From NCBI GenBank assembly GCA_916720285.1, contig CAKAQP010000136.1:1-6318 (forward strand): a stretch of 6,318 nt of DNA. Direction: 5' to 3'. The DNA comes from an uncultured Lachnoanaerobaculum sp. (GTDB lineage: Bacteria; Bacillota; Clostridia; Lachnospirales; Lachnospiraceae). A program made the position numbers and the translations under genes. Below are positions 1 through 5,745 of this stretch, one piece after another. Numbering within the stretch: position 1 is the stretch's first letter; the number at the start of each line of letters is the position of its first letter. Below the pieces are notes generated by a model. The model made no database searches, had not been told where the DNA came from, and saw only the letters and a list, made by a program, of their open reading frames with translations.

Positions 1-755
1 TGATGGTATATGATGAGAAATCAAAAGCGCTTTTATCTTCAGATGCTTTCGGTTGTTTCGGGGCACTTTCAGGAAACATTTTTGCAGATGAATTAAACTA
101 TGCCTGCGAGTGGTATTCGGAATCAAGAAGATATTATTCAAATATTGTAGGAAAGTTCGGATTACAGGTATTAAATATCTTAAAGAAGCTTGCCGATTTG
201 GATATAGAGCTTATATGCTCCCTCCATGGACCTATATACAGAACAAAAGAGGATATTATTGCATGTTTCAAGAAGTATCAGACATGGGGATCATATTCTC
301 CTGAGGATGATGAGGTTGTTATTTTCTCAGGCTCCGTTTACGGACATACAGAAGAGTTTTCCACATTACTCGCTACTCTCGTAGCACAAAGAGGTATCAG
401 AAATACAAAGGTGCTTGATATTTCATCGATTGATGTGTCTTACCTCATTTCAGAAGCTTTCAGGGCTAAGGTACTTGTATTTGCTTCTGCTTCTTACAAT
501 GGCGGACTTTTCACTCCTATGGAAAACTTCCTTATGGACCTTGTTGCACATAACTTCCAAAACAGAGATGTTTTCGTGGTTGAAAACGGTTCATGGGCTC
601 TTACAGCAGGCAAGAGTATGCGTGAGATTATAGGTCAGTTAAAGAAGGTAAATATTGCCGAAGAAACAATCAGCATCAAATCTCTTCTTACAAAAGATCA
701 GTATGCCGATGCGGTTGCAATGGCTGATAAGATTGTTGAATGTTTAAAGAAATAA
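1..755 (+). CDS. fprA: FprA-type flavodiiron protein (A-type flavoprotein), C-terminal part
   Basis: This is a cytoplasmic flavodiiron protein, an enzyme family that reduces O2 to water and/or NO to N2O in anaerobes using a di-iron site and FMN. The 5' end lies outside the window: the reading frame is open to the left edge, and the visible 250 residues compare with about 400 in the family, so roughly the first 150 are missing. Counting from the first in-window Met codon at position 3, the end of the metallo-beta-lactamase-like domain is visible. It includes the iron-ligand Asp14 in SSDAFGCFGAL and the ligand His75 in CSLHGPIYR. A flavodoxin domain follows from about residue 104, with the FMN phosphate loop SGSVYGHTEE (109-118) and the flavin-contact segments SYNGGLFTPM (164-173) and ENGSWALTAGKSM (194-206). 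The substrate (O2 or NO) cannot be read from this part. A terminator follows directly. Confidence 0.93.
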   Translation, partial: MVYDEKSKALLSSDAFGCFGALSGNIFADELNYACEWYSESRRYYSNIVGKFGLQVLNILKKLADLDIELICSLHGPIYRTKEDIIACFKKYQTWGSYSPEDDEVVIFSGSVYGHTEEFSTLLATLVAQRGIRNTKVLDISSIDVSYLISEAFRAKVLVFASASYNGGLFTPMENFLMDLVAHNFQNRDVFVVENGSWALTAGKSMREIIGQLKKVNIAEETISIKSLLTKDQYADAVAMADKIVECLKK

Positions 756-765
756 AACATCTTTT

Positions 766-801
766 AATGTATACCCGTATTGATATGGGTATACATTTTT
801 T
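766..801 (+). terminator. Rho-independent terminator of the flavodiiron gene
   Basis: A perfect 11-bp inverted repeat, AATGTATACCC (766-776) with GGGTATACATT (787-797), can extend inward by about three more pairs, including one G-T. It is followed by the T run at 796-801 and a second T-rich stretch at 807-813. It starts 10 nt after the flavodiiron stop codon, as expected for an intrinsic terminator, and separates that gene from azlC. Confidence 0.88.
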
Positions 802-802
802 A

Positions 803-831
803 TTGATTTTTTTATACTCCGGTAGTAAACT
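803..831 (+). promoter_or_regulatory. Candidate promoter of azlCD
   Basis: TTGATT (803-808) and TAAACT (826-831) are separated by 17 nt, each matching the vegetative consensus at 4 of 6 positions. The predicted start near 838 would leave a leader of about 25 nt carrying the azlC Shine-Dalgarno AAGGAG (852-857). A promoter is expected here because the preceding gene ends at a strong terminator. The hexamers are weak, so the exact location is uncertain. Confidence 0.3.
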
Positions 832-862
832 TGTATCTTAATTTTATTTACAAGGAGTTTTT

Positions 863-1564
863 ATGGTTTCTAAAAATAAGATAAAATCTGCTTTCTTTGC
901 GGCGTTTCCAAATACCATCCCTATTTTAGCCGGATTTTTATTCTTAGGTATTGCTTATGGTATCTACATGAATCAATCCGGTTTTAAATTTTACTATCCT
1001 ATGTTCATGAGCTTTATAATATTTGCAGGCTCTGTAGAATTTGCCACCGTTTCATGGTTACTTGGAAGCTTCGATCCTGTAAATATCTTTTTTCTTACAC
1101 TTATGATAAATGCAAGACATTTATTTTATGGACTTTCAATGCTTGAAAAATATAATATTCCCGGTTGGAAGAAACTTTATTTAATTTATGGCATGTGTGA
1201 CGAATCATTTTCTATAAATGCTACGGTAGATGTTCCTAAAGATATTGACAAGGACTGGTTTATGTTCTTTGTAACCATGTTAAATCAGATATATTGGGTA
1301 GCAGGTGCTACTATAGGCGGAATATTCGGAAGCTTTATCCCCTTTGATACCAAGGGAATAGAATTTGTTATGACTGCACTCTTTGTAGTTATATTCCTTG
1401 AAAATTGGCTTAAAGAAAAGGATCACAGCGCATCTGCTATCGGACTTTTTATTTCATTTATATGTCTGATGATTTTTAAAGGTACTAACTTTATCATTCC
1501 TTCAATGATTATAATACTTACAGTACTTACATTAATTAGAGGGAGGTTAGAAAAATATGAGTAA
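863..1564 (+). CDS. azlC: AzlC family branched-chain amino acid exporter, large subunit
   Basis: This is the large integral-membrane subunit of an AzlCD-type exporter, a family known for efflux of branched-chain amino acids and analogues such as 4-azaleucine. The 233-residue product has the family's usual length and about six hydrophobic membrane segments. Family landmarks are visible: FAGSVEFA (54-61), NARHLFYGLS (83-92) and CDESF (112-116). The start is set by AAGGAG at 852-857, five nt before the ATG. The gene overlaps azlD by 8 nt (ATGAGTAA), so the two are almost certainly translationally coupled and expected to form one complex in the membrane. Substrate specificity cannot be read from the sequence, and AzlC relatives may export other small molecules. 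Confidence 0.92.
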   Translation: MVSKNKIKSAFFAAFPNTIPILAGFLFLGIAYGIYMNQSGFKFYYPMFMSFIIFAGSVEFATVSWLLGSFDPVNIFFLTLMINARHLFYGLSMLEKYNIPGWKKLYLIYGMCDESFSINATVDVPKDIDKDWFMFFVTMLNQIYWVAGATIGGIFGSFIPFDTKGIEFVMTALFVVIFLENWLKEKDHSASAIGLFISFICLMIFKGTNFIIPSMIIILTVLTLIRGRLEKYE

Positions 1565-1886
1565 AATACAACAGCTTATTATAATATTAATAGTAGCATT
1601 CGCCACAATGATAACCAGATTTTTACCATTTATAGTTTTTCCTGCAAACAAAGAAACTCCTTCCTATATAAAGTATCTCGGCAAGGTTTTACCGGCGGCC
1701 GTACTCGGACTTTTAGTTGTATATTCACTTAAAGATGTATCAATATTTAATGAGTTCCACGCTTTACCTGAGGCCATAAGCATTGCGGTTATTATAATAT
1801 TACATTTTTGGAAAAGACAGATGATTCTTTCCATTTCCGCAGGAACAATACTTTATATGTTTCTTATACAATTTATTTTCAAATAA
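1557..1886 (+). CDS. azlD: AzlD family exporter, small subunit
   Basis: This is the small membrane partner of AzlC. It has 109 residues, typical of AzlD proteins, with three to four hydrophobic segments at roughly 5-26, 40-57, 72-84 and 90-108. Recognisable landmarks are TRFLPF (20-25) and the YLGKVLPAAVLGLLVVY segment (40-56). Its ATG lies within the last codons of azlC, and the Shine-Dalgarno AGGGAGG (1540-1546) sits inside azlC, 10 nt upstream of the start. No convincing terminator follows: only a 5-bp AATTG/CAATT stem straddles the stop codon. Some read-through into proA is therefore possible. Confidence 0.9.
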   Translation: MSKIQQLIIILIVAFATMITRFLPFIVFPANKETPSYIKYLGKVLPAAVLGLLVVYSLKDVSIFNEFHALPEAISIAVIIILHFWKRQMILSISAGTILYMFLIQFIFK

Positions 1887-1949
1887 ATTGATTGCAATTA
1901 TTTATTAATTAATATATCTTTATTATAGATTAAACATTTAAGGAGATTT

Positions 1950-3224
1950 ATGAAAGAGATTGCAAAAAAGGTAAAATCGGACAGTTTTATTCTTATGGCA
2001 AGCAGTAATGAGATGAGAAATAACTGTCTTCAAAATATTATAAATAATTTGAACAAAAACAGAGAACATATACTCTCTGAAAATCAAAAGGATATTGAAA
2101 ACGCAAAGGCTGAAAATATATCCTCTTCCATACTTTCAAGACTTTTGTTTGACGAACATAAGATGGATACTGTTATAGCAGGTATCAATGATCTTATAAA
2201 GATGGAAGATCCTATAGGAAAGATTACATTGAAAAGAGAGCTTGATGCCGGACTTATACTTACCAGAACCACAACTCCGATAGGTGTTATAGGAGTTATC
2301 TTTGAGGCAAGACCTGATGCCCTTGTTCAGATTGCTTCTTTATGTATAAAGAGTGGAAATGCAGCCATACTTAAAGGCGGAAGCGAAGCCAAGCTTACAA
2401 ACAGAGCACTTTTTGAAAGTATAAAAGAAGCCGTTTCAGAAGCCGGACTGCCTGAGAATATACTTATACAGCTTGAAGCCAGAAGTGATGTCGGAGAACT
2501 GCTTGGATGTAGTGAATATGTGGACTTGCTTATACCGAGAGGTTCAAATTCATTTGTAAAATATATTATGGACAATACAAGTATTCCTGTTATGGGGCAC
2601 GCTGACGGTGTATGTCATACATATGTAGATGAGGACTTTGACCTTGAAAAGTCTGTAAAAATTTTGATAGATGCAAAGACTCAGTACCCTTCCGCATGTA
2701 ATACTACCGAAACCTTGTTGGTTCATGAAAAAGCGGTTACAAAACTCTTACCTAAGTTAAATGAAGCCTTTAAAGCGGCAGGCATTAAGGTATATGCGGA
2801 CAAGGATATTTTGTCCTATTTTGATAATGCAAATGTTGCAAATGAAGAGTCTTTCCATACGGAATATCTTGAAAAGACTATCAATGTAAAATCTGTAAAC
2901 AGCATTGATGAAGCGATTAATCATATAAATACTTACGGTTCACATCATACAGATGCCATACTTACAAATATAGATGCCAATGCAGATTATTTTATGAGCA
3001 GAGTTGACTCCGCAAATGTATATAAGAACTGTTCCACCAGATTTGCCGACGGATTCAGATACGGATTCGGAGCCGAGGTAGGTATCAGTACCGGAAAGCT
3101 TCATGCCAGAGGTCCTGTAGGACTTGAAGGACTTTGTACTTACAAATACAAGCTCTACGGAAACGGTGATATAGTTGCAGATTATGCAAACGGAAATAAA
3201 GAGTTCCATTTTAGAGAATTATAA
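1950..3224 (+). CDS. proA: Gamma-glutamyl phosphate reductase (glutamate-5-semialdehyde dehydrogenase)
   Basis: ProA is a cytoplasmic enzyme that reduces gamma-glutamyl phosphate to glutamate-5-semialdehyde with NADPH, the second step of proline synthesis from glutamate. The 424-residue length matches the family (about 417 in E. coli). The aldehyde-dehydrogenase fold is recognisable: IFEARPDA (117-124), a glycine-rich LKGGSEA stretch (141-147), and the catalytic Cys250 in SACNTTETLLVH. The ProA signature region VYKNCSTRFADGFRYG through GISTGKLHARGPVG lies at 357-391. The start is supported by AAGGAG (1940-1945). The gene is 63 nt after azlD; the gap holds only weak promoter-like hexamers (for example TTGCAA 1892-1897 and TATCTT 1915-1920, 17 nt apart), so it may be transcribed alone or by read-through. 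The usual partner proB (glutamate 5-kinase) is not adjacent on either side within the window. Confidence 0.97.
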   Translation: MKEIAKKVKSDSFILMASSNEMRNNCLQNIINNLNKNREHILSENQKDIENAKAENISSSILSRLLFDEHKMDTVIAGINDLIKMEDPIGKITLKRELDAGLILTRTTTPIGVIGVIFEARPDALVQIASLCIKSGNAAILKGGSEAKLTNRALFESIKEAVSEAGLPENILIQLEARSDVGELLGCSEYVDLLIPRGSNSFVKYIMDNTSIPVMGHADGVCHTYVDEDFDLEKSVKILIDAKTQYPSACNTTETLLVHEKAVTKLLPKLNEAFKAAGIKVYADKDILSYFDNANVANEESFHTEYLEKTINVKSVNSIDEAINHINTYGSHHTDAILTNIDANADYFMSRVDSANVYKNCSTRFADGFRYGFGAEVGISTGKLHARGPVGLEGLCTYKYKLYGNGDIVADYANGNKEFHFREL

Positions 3225-3225
3225 A

Positions 3226-3252
3226 AGGAAGGGCAATCCCCTTCCTCTTTTT
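3226..3252. terminator. Shared bidirectional terminator between proA and the cell-wall-binding gene
   Basis: AGGAAGGG (3226-3233) pairs with CCCTTCCT (3239-3246) around a 5-nt loop, giving an 8-bp GC-rich stem. On the plus strand it is followed by CTTTTT (3247-3252). On the minus strand the stem is followed by TTTTAT. It lies 1 nt after the proA stop codon and 10 nt after the stop codon of the convergent minus-strand gene, so it can serve both. Confidence 0.87.
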
Positions 3253-3256
3253 ATAC

Positions 3257-4453
3257 TTATCTTACCCATGCACCGTTTGCGCCGAGTCTGAATGAATTAA
3301 CTGTAGTATTTGTAGCCATATACCCTGAGCCAGGATAGAAATAGTACCAGTTTCCACTGATTTGTGTCCATCCCTCACACATAGCACCGGTGCTGTCAAG
3401 ATAGTAATACTTTCCGTCACTGCTGTGAAGCCATGTATTGCTGAGCATCTTACCTCTTGGAACCTCAGCATTCATGTAATACCACTTACCGTTTGACTGC
3501 TGCCATCCTGTTGTCATATATCCGTAGGAATTCATATAATAATACTCTCCGTCGACCTTCTGCCAACCTGTGAGCATTCTGCCGGCATCATCAAAGAGGT
3601 ACCATTTATCGGCAATATATTCCCATCCGTTTGTCTTAAGACTTCCGTCAGGAAATCTGAAATACCATGTATCTCCCGATTTATTCCAACCTATACCGTT
3701 TCCAACCTGAGTTGTTACATTGTTATTTCCTGTTGAGACATTTGAAGCATCCAGATAAAATTCATCTGAAGTAATCCACTCTGAATGTCTTCCATAGTCC
3801 TTATCTCCATGTGAAACCGTTCTGATTTTGAATTTATATGTACCCTTTTGAGTCATATCATTTCTGAAGTTATAGTTGCTGCCCTTGTAGTTTTCAACTC
3901 TTGTAACCTGTGTACTTCCACGCATCAATATAAGTTCATAGTATCCTGAAGTCTCCGAGGGTTCATCCCATTTGGCAATACCTATACCGCTGTCCTTCCA
4001 CTCTACATCCTCAGGAGCTTCATAAGTTCCCTTTAAAGGATTCAGCTTGATATTTACTACCAAATCACCGTTTTTCTTGGATGAAGAAAGAAACTTTCCA
4101 CCGTTTACAGATATATTTGCAGACGAATATGTTCCCTTAAATGAATAGTCACTGTTTGCTTCCAAAGTGATTTTCATCTTTACTTCATCACCTATGTTCA
4201 GGCTGCTTCTTCCGCTTGTAATCTCGGCATCCGCTATATTGAATCTGTCGGATGTAGTATATACATTTATATCTCCACCTGAGCTACTTCCGTAATTTAT
4301 ACTTAGATTATCTGTACGATCTCCTATGCTCAAATCCGAATTTACTTTTATCGTAACTGAACTAATAGTTTTATTTGCAGCATAAGCAGGCTTTGATAAA
4401 AGTGAACATAATAAAATAGTTCCGAAAACAGCTATTTTTTTAGCTAACCTCAT
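3257..4453 (-). CDS. Secreted protein with C-terminal choline-binding-like cell-wall repeats
   Basis: This is a 398-residue exported protein that probably attaches non-covalently to the cell envelope. Residues 1-25 form a signal peptide (basic RLAKK, a hydrophobic core, and AYA before a likely cut at 25/26). Residues 27-140 are polar and beta-strand-like and match no domain I recognise. Residues 145-235 look like a fibronectin-III-type module, with KWDEPSETSGYYELIL and a YKFKIRTVS strand. Residues 255-381 hold about six aromatic GW repeats of the CW_binding_1/choline-binding type, then a degenerate capping segment ending ANGAWVR. No catalytic domain (amidase, lysozyme or peptidase) is visible, so the role may be adhesive or structural. 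The start is supported by a strong Shine-Dalgarno AAGGAGGA (4458-4465). The gene lies 121 nt downstream of the DUF1836 gene, on the same strand, but has its own promoter. The cell-wall ligand, choline or otherwise, is not known. Confidence 0.88.
   Translation of the reverse strand: MRLAKKIAVFGTILLCSLLSKPAYAANKTISSVTIKVNSDLSIGDRTDNLSINYGSSSGGDINVYTTSDRFNIADAEITSGRSSLNIGDEVKMKITLEANSDYSFKGTYSSANISVNGGKFLSSSKKNGDLVVNIKLNPLKGTYEAPEDVEWKDSGIGIAKWDEPSETSGYYELILMRGSTQVTRVENYKGSNYNFRNDMTQKGTYKFKIRTVSHGDKDYGRHSEWITSDEFYLDASNVSTGNNNVTTQVGNGIGWNKSGDTWYFRFPDGSLKTNGWEYIADKWYLFDDAGRMLTGWQKVDGEYYYMNSYGYMTTGWQQSNGKWYYMNAEVPRGKMLSNTWLHSSDGKYYYLDSTGAMCEGWTQISGNWYYFYPGSGYMATNTTVNSFRLGANGAWVR
3311..3691 (-). repeat. 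Six tandem cell-wall-binding (GW) repeats within the secreted protein gene
   Basis: The encoded units are about 20 residues each and start at residues 255 (GWNKSGDTWYF), 276 (GWEYIADKWYLF), 296 (GWQKVDGEYYYM), 316 (GWQQSNGKWYYM), 341 (WLHSSDGKYYYL, lacking the leading Gly) and 361 (GWTQISGNWYYF). The fourth unit is longer, about 25 residues, because of a NAEVPRGKMLSN insertion. The pattern of GW, a polar turn, W/Y-Y-Y/F, then D/N-x-x-G-x-M is that of CW_binding_1 modules. The repeats are diverged at the DNA level. Confidence 0.88.
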
Positions 4454-4471
4454 ATATTCCTCCTTATATTT

Positions 4472-4496
4472 TTTGTATCATATCATCCGATACAAA
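4472..4496 (-). promoter_or_regulatory. 8-bp inverted repeat at the 5' end of the cell-wall gene transcript
   Basis: TTTGTATC (4472-4479) and GATACAAA (4489-4496) are perfect inverted copies separated by 9 nt. The element lies between the predicted transcription start (about 4499) and the Shine-Dalgarno (4458-4465). It could be a repressor operator covering the start of transcription, or a 5' mRNA hairpin that affects stability. The symmetry is directly visible; the function is inferred. Confidence 0.5.
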
Positions 4497-4505
4497 TATA
4501 TTTAT

Positions 4506-4534
4506 ATTATAAGTATATGTAATTTGAGTGTATA
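4506..4534 (-). promoter_or_regulatory. Promoter of the cell-wall-binding protein gene
   Basis: On the minus strand, a perfect -10 hexamer TATAAT (4506-4511) is preceded by TATACA (4529-4534; 4 of 6 matches to TTGACA) with the ideal 17-nt spacer. The predicted start is near 4499, giving a leader of about 45 nt that contains the inverted repeat and the strong Shine-Dalgarno site. Confidence 0.65.
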
Positions 4535-4574
4535 TGTACAGTTAAAATTTTCTTACTTATTCATATCTTTTGAC

Positions 4575-5147
4575 TCAAATTTTATTCAGAATATATTCAA
4601 TCAAATGTTGCTTAAAATATACTTCCAGTACAATATCTGATAAAAAGGTAAATAACTCAACATTTTCATCTTTTTTGTCAAAGCCACTCACTCTCTTTTT
4701 TGCATACTCAAGTCTTTTTTTCAAATCATCTACAATCTCGTTTTTTTTGTCATCCTCTATGTGAACCAACATATCATACAGTTGCGAAAGGGACTCATCT
4801 CCCTTTTCAAAATCATTGTATATACTTAAATCACAGAGCCTTTTAATATCCGCAAAAGAGAGTACATTCTTGTAAAAATATATAAGTATAAGAAGCATCA
4901 CATGATTCTTGGTATATTTTTTCTTATCGGAAGGTGGCAAAAGCTTGTTCTTCGTATAATTATTGATCATGGTTTTTGTAAGAAGCTTATCATCCTCCTC
5001 TCGTTTGAAACTCTCAAGCTTCTCATCAATAAAACTTGTCATCTGATCCATATACAAAGAAATATCCGGAATATCTTCCGATTTTACAATATCCAAACCC
5101 TCAAAATGCTTTATCATATCATTGATAATTTCTTTATTAGTTTTCAT
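4575..5147 (-). CDS. DUF1836 domain protein, putative DNA-binding regulator
   Basis: This is a 190-residue cytoplasmic protein of the DUF1836 family, found in Firmicutes and generally regarded as MerR-like helix-turn-helix proteins. The family's conserved stretches are visible: DIPDISLYMDQMTSFIDEKL (25-44), then the helix-turn-helix-like block with LLTKTMINNYTKNKLLPP (55-72) and KKYTKNHVMLLILIYFYK (76-93), and the VLSFADIKRL motif (95-104). The C-terminal half (118-190) is helical and charged and may serve in dimerisation or sensing. The first ATG is used because the promoter lies immediately before it and the conserved N-terminal block requires a start at or before residue 11. No Shine-Dalgarno is visible before either Met1 or Met11, so translation may be leaderless. 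The next gene downstream encodes the secreted cell-wall protein, a candidate target. No effector can be inferred. Confidence 0.85.
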   Translation of the reverse strand: MKTNKEIINDMIKHFEGLDIVKSEDIPDISLYMDQMTSFIDEKLESFKREEDDKLLTKTMINNYTKNKLLPPSDKKKYTKNHVMLLILIYFYKNVLSFADIKRLCDLSIYNDFEKGDESLSQLYDMLVHIEDDKKNEIVDDLKKRLEYAKKRVSGFDKKDENVELFTFLSDIVLEVYFKQHLIEYILNKI

Positions 5148-5153
5148 AACATC

Positions 5154-5182
5154 AGTATATAGTATTAAAAACCATATATCAA
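5154..5182 (-). promoter_or_regulatory. Near-consensus promoter of the DUF1836 gene, leaderless arrangement
   Basis: On the minus strand, TTGATA (5177-5182; 5 of 6) and TATACT (5154-5159; 5 of 6) are spaced by exactly 17 nt. Only 6 nt (GATGTT) separate the -10 hexamer from the ATG at 5147, so the expected +1 is the A of the start codon or a base next to it. Confidence 0.65.
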
Positions 5183-5202
5183 GTAACTACTACTAAAACA
5201 TA

Positions 5203-5451
5203 TTATATTTCTTTTAAAAGCAAAATGCTTTTTGTCAATGCAACTAATGATACAATGAAACTTACAATACTTAAACAAAGTAATACCGGCTCACCTACAA
5301 TAGAAACATTTGTTATATAATTCATATTACTCATTGTTAAAATTGTTAATGATCGCAAAAGGAAATTCGCACTTAACAATATAACCGCACCCAAGAATAA
5401 TATTGCAAATATTACAATTCCAAGCACTATCTTAAACTTATTTCTCTCCAT
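5203..5451 (-). CDS. Small hydrophobic membrane protein, two predicted membrane segments
   Basis: This 82-residue protein matches no family I recognise. It begins with a basic stretch (MERNKFK), then has a long hydrophobic segment (about 8-34), a polar central loop with MSNMNYITN (40-48), a second hydrophobic segment (about 51-78), and a short charged tail ending LLKEI. It is therefore probably a cytoplasmic-membrane hairpin protein. The start is supported by GGAG (5459-5462) seven nt before the ATG. Its first 25 nt overlap the end of a 42-codon ORF in another frame, suggesting translational coupling. The DUF1836 gene starts 55 nt downstream with its own promoter. A 6-bp AAAAGC/GCTTTT stem near the 3' end is too weak to call a terminator. 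Confidence 0.6.
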   Translation of the reverse strand: MERNKFKIVLGIVIFAILFLGAVILLSANFLLRSLTILTMSNMNYITNVSIVGEPVLLCLSIVSFIVSLVALTKSILLLKEI

Positions 5452-5555
5452 ACATACGCTCCGTCTGTCGCCATAAATGACCTATCTCCAAGCCTCATAT
5501 ATACCGTTTCAGGACTTGTTGAATATACCGACTTACTCTCAACAACTATAGACAT
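5427..5555 (-). CDS. Possible 42-residue small protein overlapping the membrane-protein gene
   Basis: This 42-codon ORF runs from ATG (5555-5553) to TAG (5429-5427). The product starts MSIVVESKSV, passes through VYMRLGDRSFMATDG and ends YVWREISLR: soluble, mixed in charge, with no signal peptide or membrane segment. The stretch is visibly richer in G and C than the AT-rich DNA on its upstream side, which suggests coding sequence. It overlaps the 82-residue gene by 25 nt in a different frame. Against it, no Shine-Dalgarno precedes the ATG. Possibilities are a genuine coupled small gene, a regulatory leader ORF, or the front half of a membrane protein now split by a frameshift. I recognise no family. 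Confidence 0.4.
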   Translation of the reverse strand: MSIVVESKSVYSTSPETVYMRLGDRSFMATDGAYVWREISLR

Positions 5556-5608
5556 TTTATTAATTATTTAAAAGAGCTTTTTTCAACTCTTGTTCTATTT
5601 ATGTCTAT

Positions 5609-5637
5609 ACAATATCATTTTTTCTTATAAATGTAAA
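5609..5637 (-). promoter_or_regulatory. Candidate promoter for the small ORF and membrane protein pair
   Basis: On the minus strand, TTTACA (5632-5637; 5 of 6) and TATTGT (5609-5614; 4 of 6) are separated by 17 nt, and a TGA just before the -10 fits the extended -10 TGn pattern. The predicted start near 5602 gives a leader of about 47 nt to the 42-codon ORF. AT-rich surroundings raise the chance of false matches. Confidence 0.38.
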
Positions 5638-5729
5638 TTATCTATTTATAATAAACTCTATTGTATATTATGCATAATTTTTACCGCTCCATATCTAATA
5701 CAATGATATTCTATATATGAAATACAAGT

Positions 5730-5745
5730 TTTTTGTATACAAAAA
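5730..5745. other. 16-bp perfect palindrome next to the hairpin
   Basis: TTTTTGTATACAAAAA is self-complementary, with GTATAC (5735-5740) at its centre. Its right half forms the T tract of the adjacent minus-strand terminator. It may be a dimeric-protein site or simply a by-product of the terminator's T tract in AT-rich DNA. Confidence 0.3.

Noticed and set aside
1881..1906. Possible hairpin at the azlD stop codon (AATTG/CAATT)
   Set aside because: The stem is only 5 bp, AT-rich, overlaps the coding end and has no proper T tract, so it is not a credible terminator.
2940..3209. 89-codon minus-strand ORF opposite proA
   Set aside because: It is antisense to the highly conserved end of proA. 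The shorter antisense ORFs at 2084-2272 and 2327-2575 are likewise shadows of proA codon usage.
3262..3471. 69-codon minus-strand ORF inside the cell-wall-binding gene
   Set aside because: It lies in another frame of a well-supported gene, across the repeat region. It has no Shine-Dalgarno of its own and the product looks non-protein-like.
4902..5162. 86-codon plus-strand ORF opposite the DUF1836 gene (and a similar one at 4570-4764)
   Set aside because: The minus-strand frame encodes recognisable DUF1836 motifs and has a near-consensus promoter, while the plus-strand frames have no recognisable product or ribosome-binding site.
5215..5235. AAAAGC/GCTTTT hairpin near the 3' end of the 82-residue gene
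   Set aside because: It is a six-pair AT-rich stem inside the coding sequence with a short, interrupted T run, too weak to support as a terminator.
5568..5592. AAGAG/CTCTT inverted repeat upstream of the 42-codon ORF
   Set aside because: A five-pair stem with a 10-nt loop is not stable enough to call an attenuator or terminator.
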